Assembly (NCBI RefSeq): GCF_017312405.1
Contig: NZ_BLTG01000045.1
Coordinates: 1-64,000, forward strand
DNA from: Mycobacterium sp. PO1
GTDB lineage: Bacteria > Actinomycetota > Actinomycetes > Mycobacteriales > Mycobacteriaceae
Length of the DNA: 64,000 nucleotides
Reading direction: 5' to 3'
Every line of letters starts with the position of its first letter. Position 1 is the stretch's first letter. The notes under the pieces are model-generated. The model did no database searches. It saw only the letters and a program-made list of their open reading frames with translations, and was not told the DNA's origin. Shown in pieces: positions 62,597 through 64,000 of the stretch. The translations under genes were made by a program, and so were the position numbers.

Positions 62597-64000
62597 CTAG
62601 TACGCTCCGGAGTGGCTGAAAACTGCCTTGACGGTTTTCAAGGCGATCAATAGGTCGGAGATCATCGACCAGTTCTCCACGTAGAAGAGGTCCAGACGCA
62701 CCGAGTCTTCCCACGACAGGTCGGAACGTCCACTGACCTGCCAGAGCCCGGTGATACCGGGCCGGACGAGCAACCGCTTCATGGCGTGGTCGTCGTAGGT
62801 GTCCACTTCTTTGCCCAGCGGCGGGCGAGGACCGACGACACTCATGTCACGCTTGAGAACGTTAATGAACTGCGGCAATTCGTCGATGCTGAACTTTCGC
62901 AACAGCTTGCCTACAGGTGTGACGCGAGGATCCTGCCGAATCTTGAACAGAACGCCACCGTCGCTCTCATTGAGTGCGGCCAGCTTCTCCACCATCTGGT
63001 CGGCGCCATCGACCATGGTGCGGAACTTGATCATCTCGAAGGGCTTGCCGTCGAGACCGATCCGTTCAGCACGGTAGAAGACTGGCCCCCTGCTGGTGAG
63101 TTTGATCGCGAGCGCGACCACGAGAAGAAATGGAAGTCCGCACAGCAGCACTGTGCTCGAGAACGCAATATCGAAGAAGCGCTTCTGGAACCGCTTCGCC
63201 CCGCTGTACTGAGGTTTCTCGACGTGGATCAGCGGCAAACCGCAGACCGGACGCATCTGCAGCCGCGGCCCAGCGACGTCGACCACACCCGGTGAAACGA
63301 GCAGGTCGATATCCAACTTCTCCAACTCCCACGACAGATCACGGATGCCACGACCATCGAGTCGCTCTGTGGCAGTCACGGCGACGGCATGACTGCCCGT
63401 CGCAAGGACAGCGTCGACCACATTCGATTCGTCACCGAACGTCGGGACGGAACCTACACCGGGTACCTCCACTGCGGGGCGATGGATAGGCCCCGGTATG
63501 CATGCGCCGACCACTTGATACTCGGACGTTGGCTCCCGCGCCAGAGACTTAGTTAGATCGCGCACCGCTGCGCTATTACCGACTACTAGCACGCGGGTGA
63601 TGCAGTGCCCGTGTCTCCGCCGGGAGGCAACAACGAACTGCCGGGCAGCCCAACGCCCCAGCGTTAGCAGCAACAAGCCAACAGGTAAGGCGATCACCAG
63701 GTAGCCGCGTGCAATTTCCAGCTTTAACAACATCGAGACGATGGCAACTAAACCAAACACAGAGAGGGTCGCGAGCCAGACGCGCCGATATTCTTCCGTC
63801 CCGGAACCGATAACACGCGTGGATCGCGATCGATTGATCGACAGCGCCGCCATCCAAGTAACGGCTATCAACGCCGAAACCACGGTGTAATTCCAGAGCA
63901 AACCGGATTGTTCTAGCCCGGGTAACGTTGTCCCAAAACGAAGCCACTGAGCTAGACCGACAGCGAGAACAACGGCTGCCAGGTCGACGATGACAAGCCG
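62597..64000 (-). CDS. polyprenyl-phosphate sugar-phosphate transferase, partial (5' end outside window)
   Basis: 467 codons are visible; the frame stays open to the right edge (RLVIVDLAAVVLAVGLAQWL...), so the start lies beyond 64000. N-terminal membrane segments, a Rossmann-like domain (ITRVLVVGNSAAVRDLTKSL), and the C-terminal catalytic domain: KRFFDIAFSSTVLLCGLPFL, FEMIKFRTM, KRDMSVVGPRPPLG and YVENWSMISDLLIALKTV. A second priming enzyme beside the one at 43229, so either two polymers are made or the two prime different sugars. Confidence 0.92.
   Translation of the reverse strand, partial: RLVIVDLAAVVLAVGLAQWLRFGTTLPGLEQSGLLWNYTVVSALIAVTWMAALSINRSRSTRVIGSGTEEYRRVWLATLSVFGLVAIVSMLLKLEIARGYLVIALPVGLLLLTLGRWAARQFVVASRRRHGHCITRVLVVGNSAAVRDLTKSLAREPTSEYQVVGACIPGPIHRPAVEVPGVGSVPTFGDESNVVDAVLATGSHAVAVTATERLDGRGIRDLSWELEKLDIDLLVSPGVVDVAGPRLQMRPVCGLPLIHVEKPQYSGAKRFQKRFFDIAFSSTVLLCGLPFLLVVALAIKLTSRGPVFYRAERIGLDGKPFEMIKFRTMVDGADQMVEKLAALNESDGGVLFKIRQDPRVTPVGKLLRKFSIDELPQFINVLKRDMSVVGPRPPLGKEVDTYDDHAMKRLLVRPGITGLWQVSGRSDLSWEDSVRLDLFYVENWSMISDLLIALKTVKAVFSHSGAY

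Overview
The window is high-GC actinobacterial DNA and looks like a rapidly growing mycobacterium (Mycolicibacterium type). The evidence is the run sahH, an alkB TetR regulator, rubB, rubA, alkB, an APC permease, an FAD enzyme, manA, a SIS protein, manB, a DUF3499 gene, a zincin-like gene, whiB2, fbiA, fbiB, manC, wbbL, rmlD and lcp1, then fadE25, purE, purK, a GtrA gene and a PH-domain gene. This is the order I recall for the Rv3248c-Rv3279c region of M. tuberculosis, interrupted here by insertions. I see no rRNA, tRNA, CRISPR array, transposase or prophage.

Layout. 1-4.9 kb: a tandem alpha/beta-hydrolase gene whose first module has collapsed, a large arylsulfatase, and a lipoprotein downstream of sahH. 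4.9-8.9 kb: S-adenosylhomocysteine hydrolase and an alkane hydroxylation operon with a readable promoter and operator. 9-11.4 kb: a DUF559 protein and an amino-acid permease. 11.4-17.6 kb: an FAD enzyme, then mannose/GDP-mannose supply genes. 17.7-27 kb: whiB2, F420 synthesis (fbiA/fbiB), a Nudix protein, a second DUF559 gene, then cell-wall linker synthesis and attachment (manC, wbbL, rmlD, lcp1). 28-33 kb: a PecA-like aspartic protease, birA, a coiled-coil protein and fadE25. 33.3-38.6 kb: a TRAP-transporter/aldolase/nitrilase operon with a divergent GntR regulator, set between fadE25 and purE. 38.7-41.1 kb: purE, purK and a GtrA protein.

41.2-61.8 kb is an exopolysaccharide locus lying between the GtrA gene and the PH-domain gene. 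It has a polyprenyl-phosphate sugar transferase, a divergent cis-prenyltransferase, an FAD/NAD protein, a GAF protein, an orphan BcsB-like protein that seems to start at CTG, a secreted protein with a carbohydrate-binding module, and a chain of seven genes joined by 4-base stop/start overlaps: Wzx flippase, chain-length protein, O-antigen polymerase/ligase, three glycosyltransferases, and a lipoprotein that shares a domain with the carbohydrate-binding protein. A divergent glycosyltransferase and the truncated remnant of a second BcsB-like gene close the locus. A second sugar transferase begins beyond the right edge.

Regulatory and structural signals: three families of dispersed hairpins at gene ends, a 30-base tandem repeat that copies the Nudix start-codon context, likely operators before alkB, fadE25 and the TRAP operon, and a recurring TANNNT box 6-8 bases before the start codon of ten transcription-unit-leading genes, which suggests leaderless transcripts.
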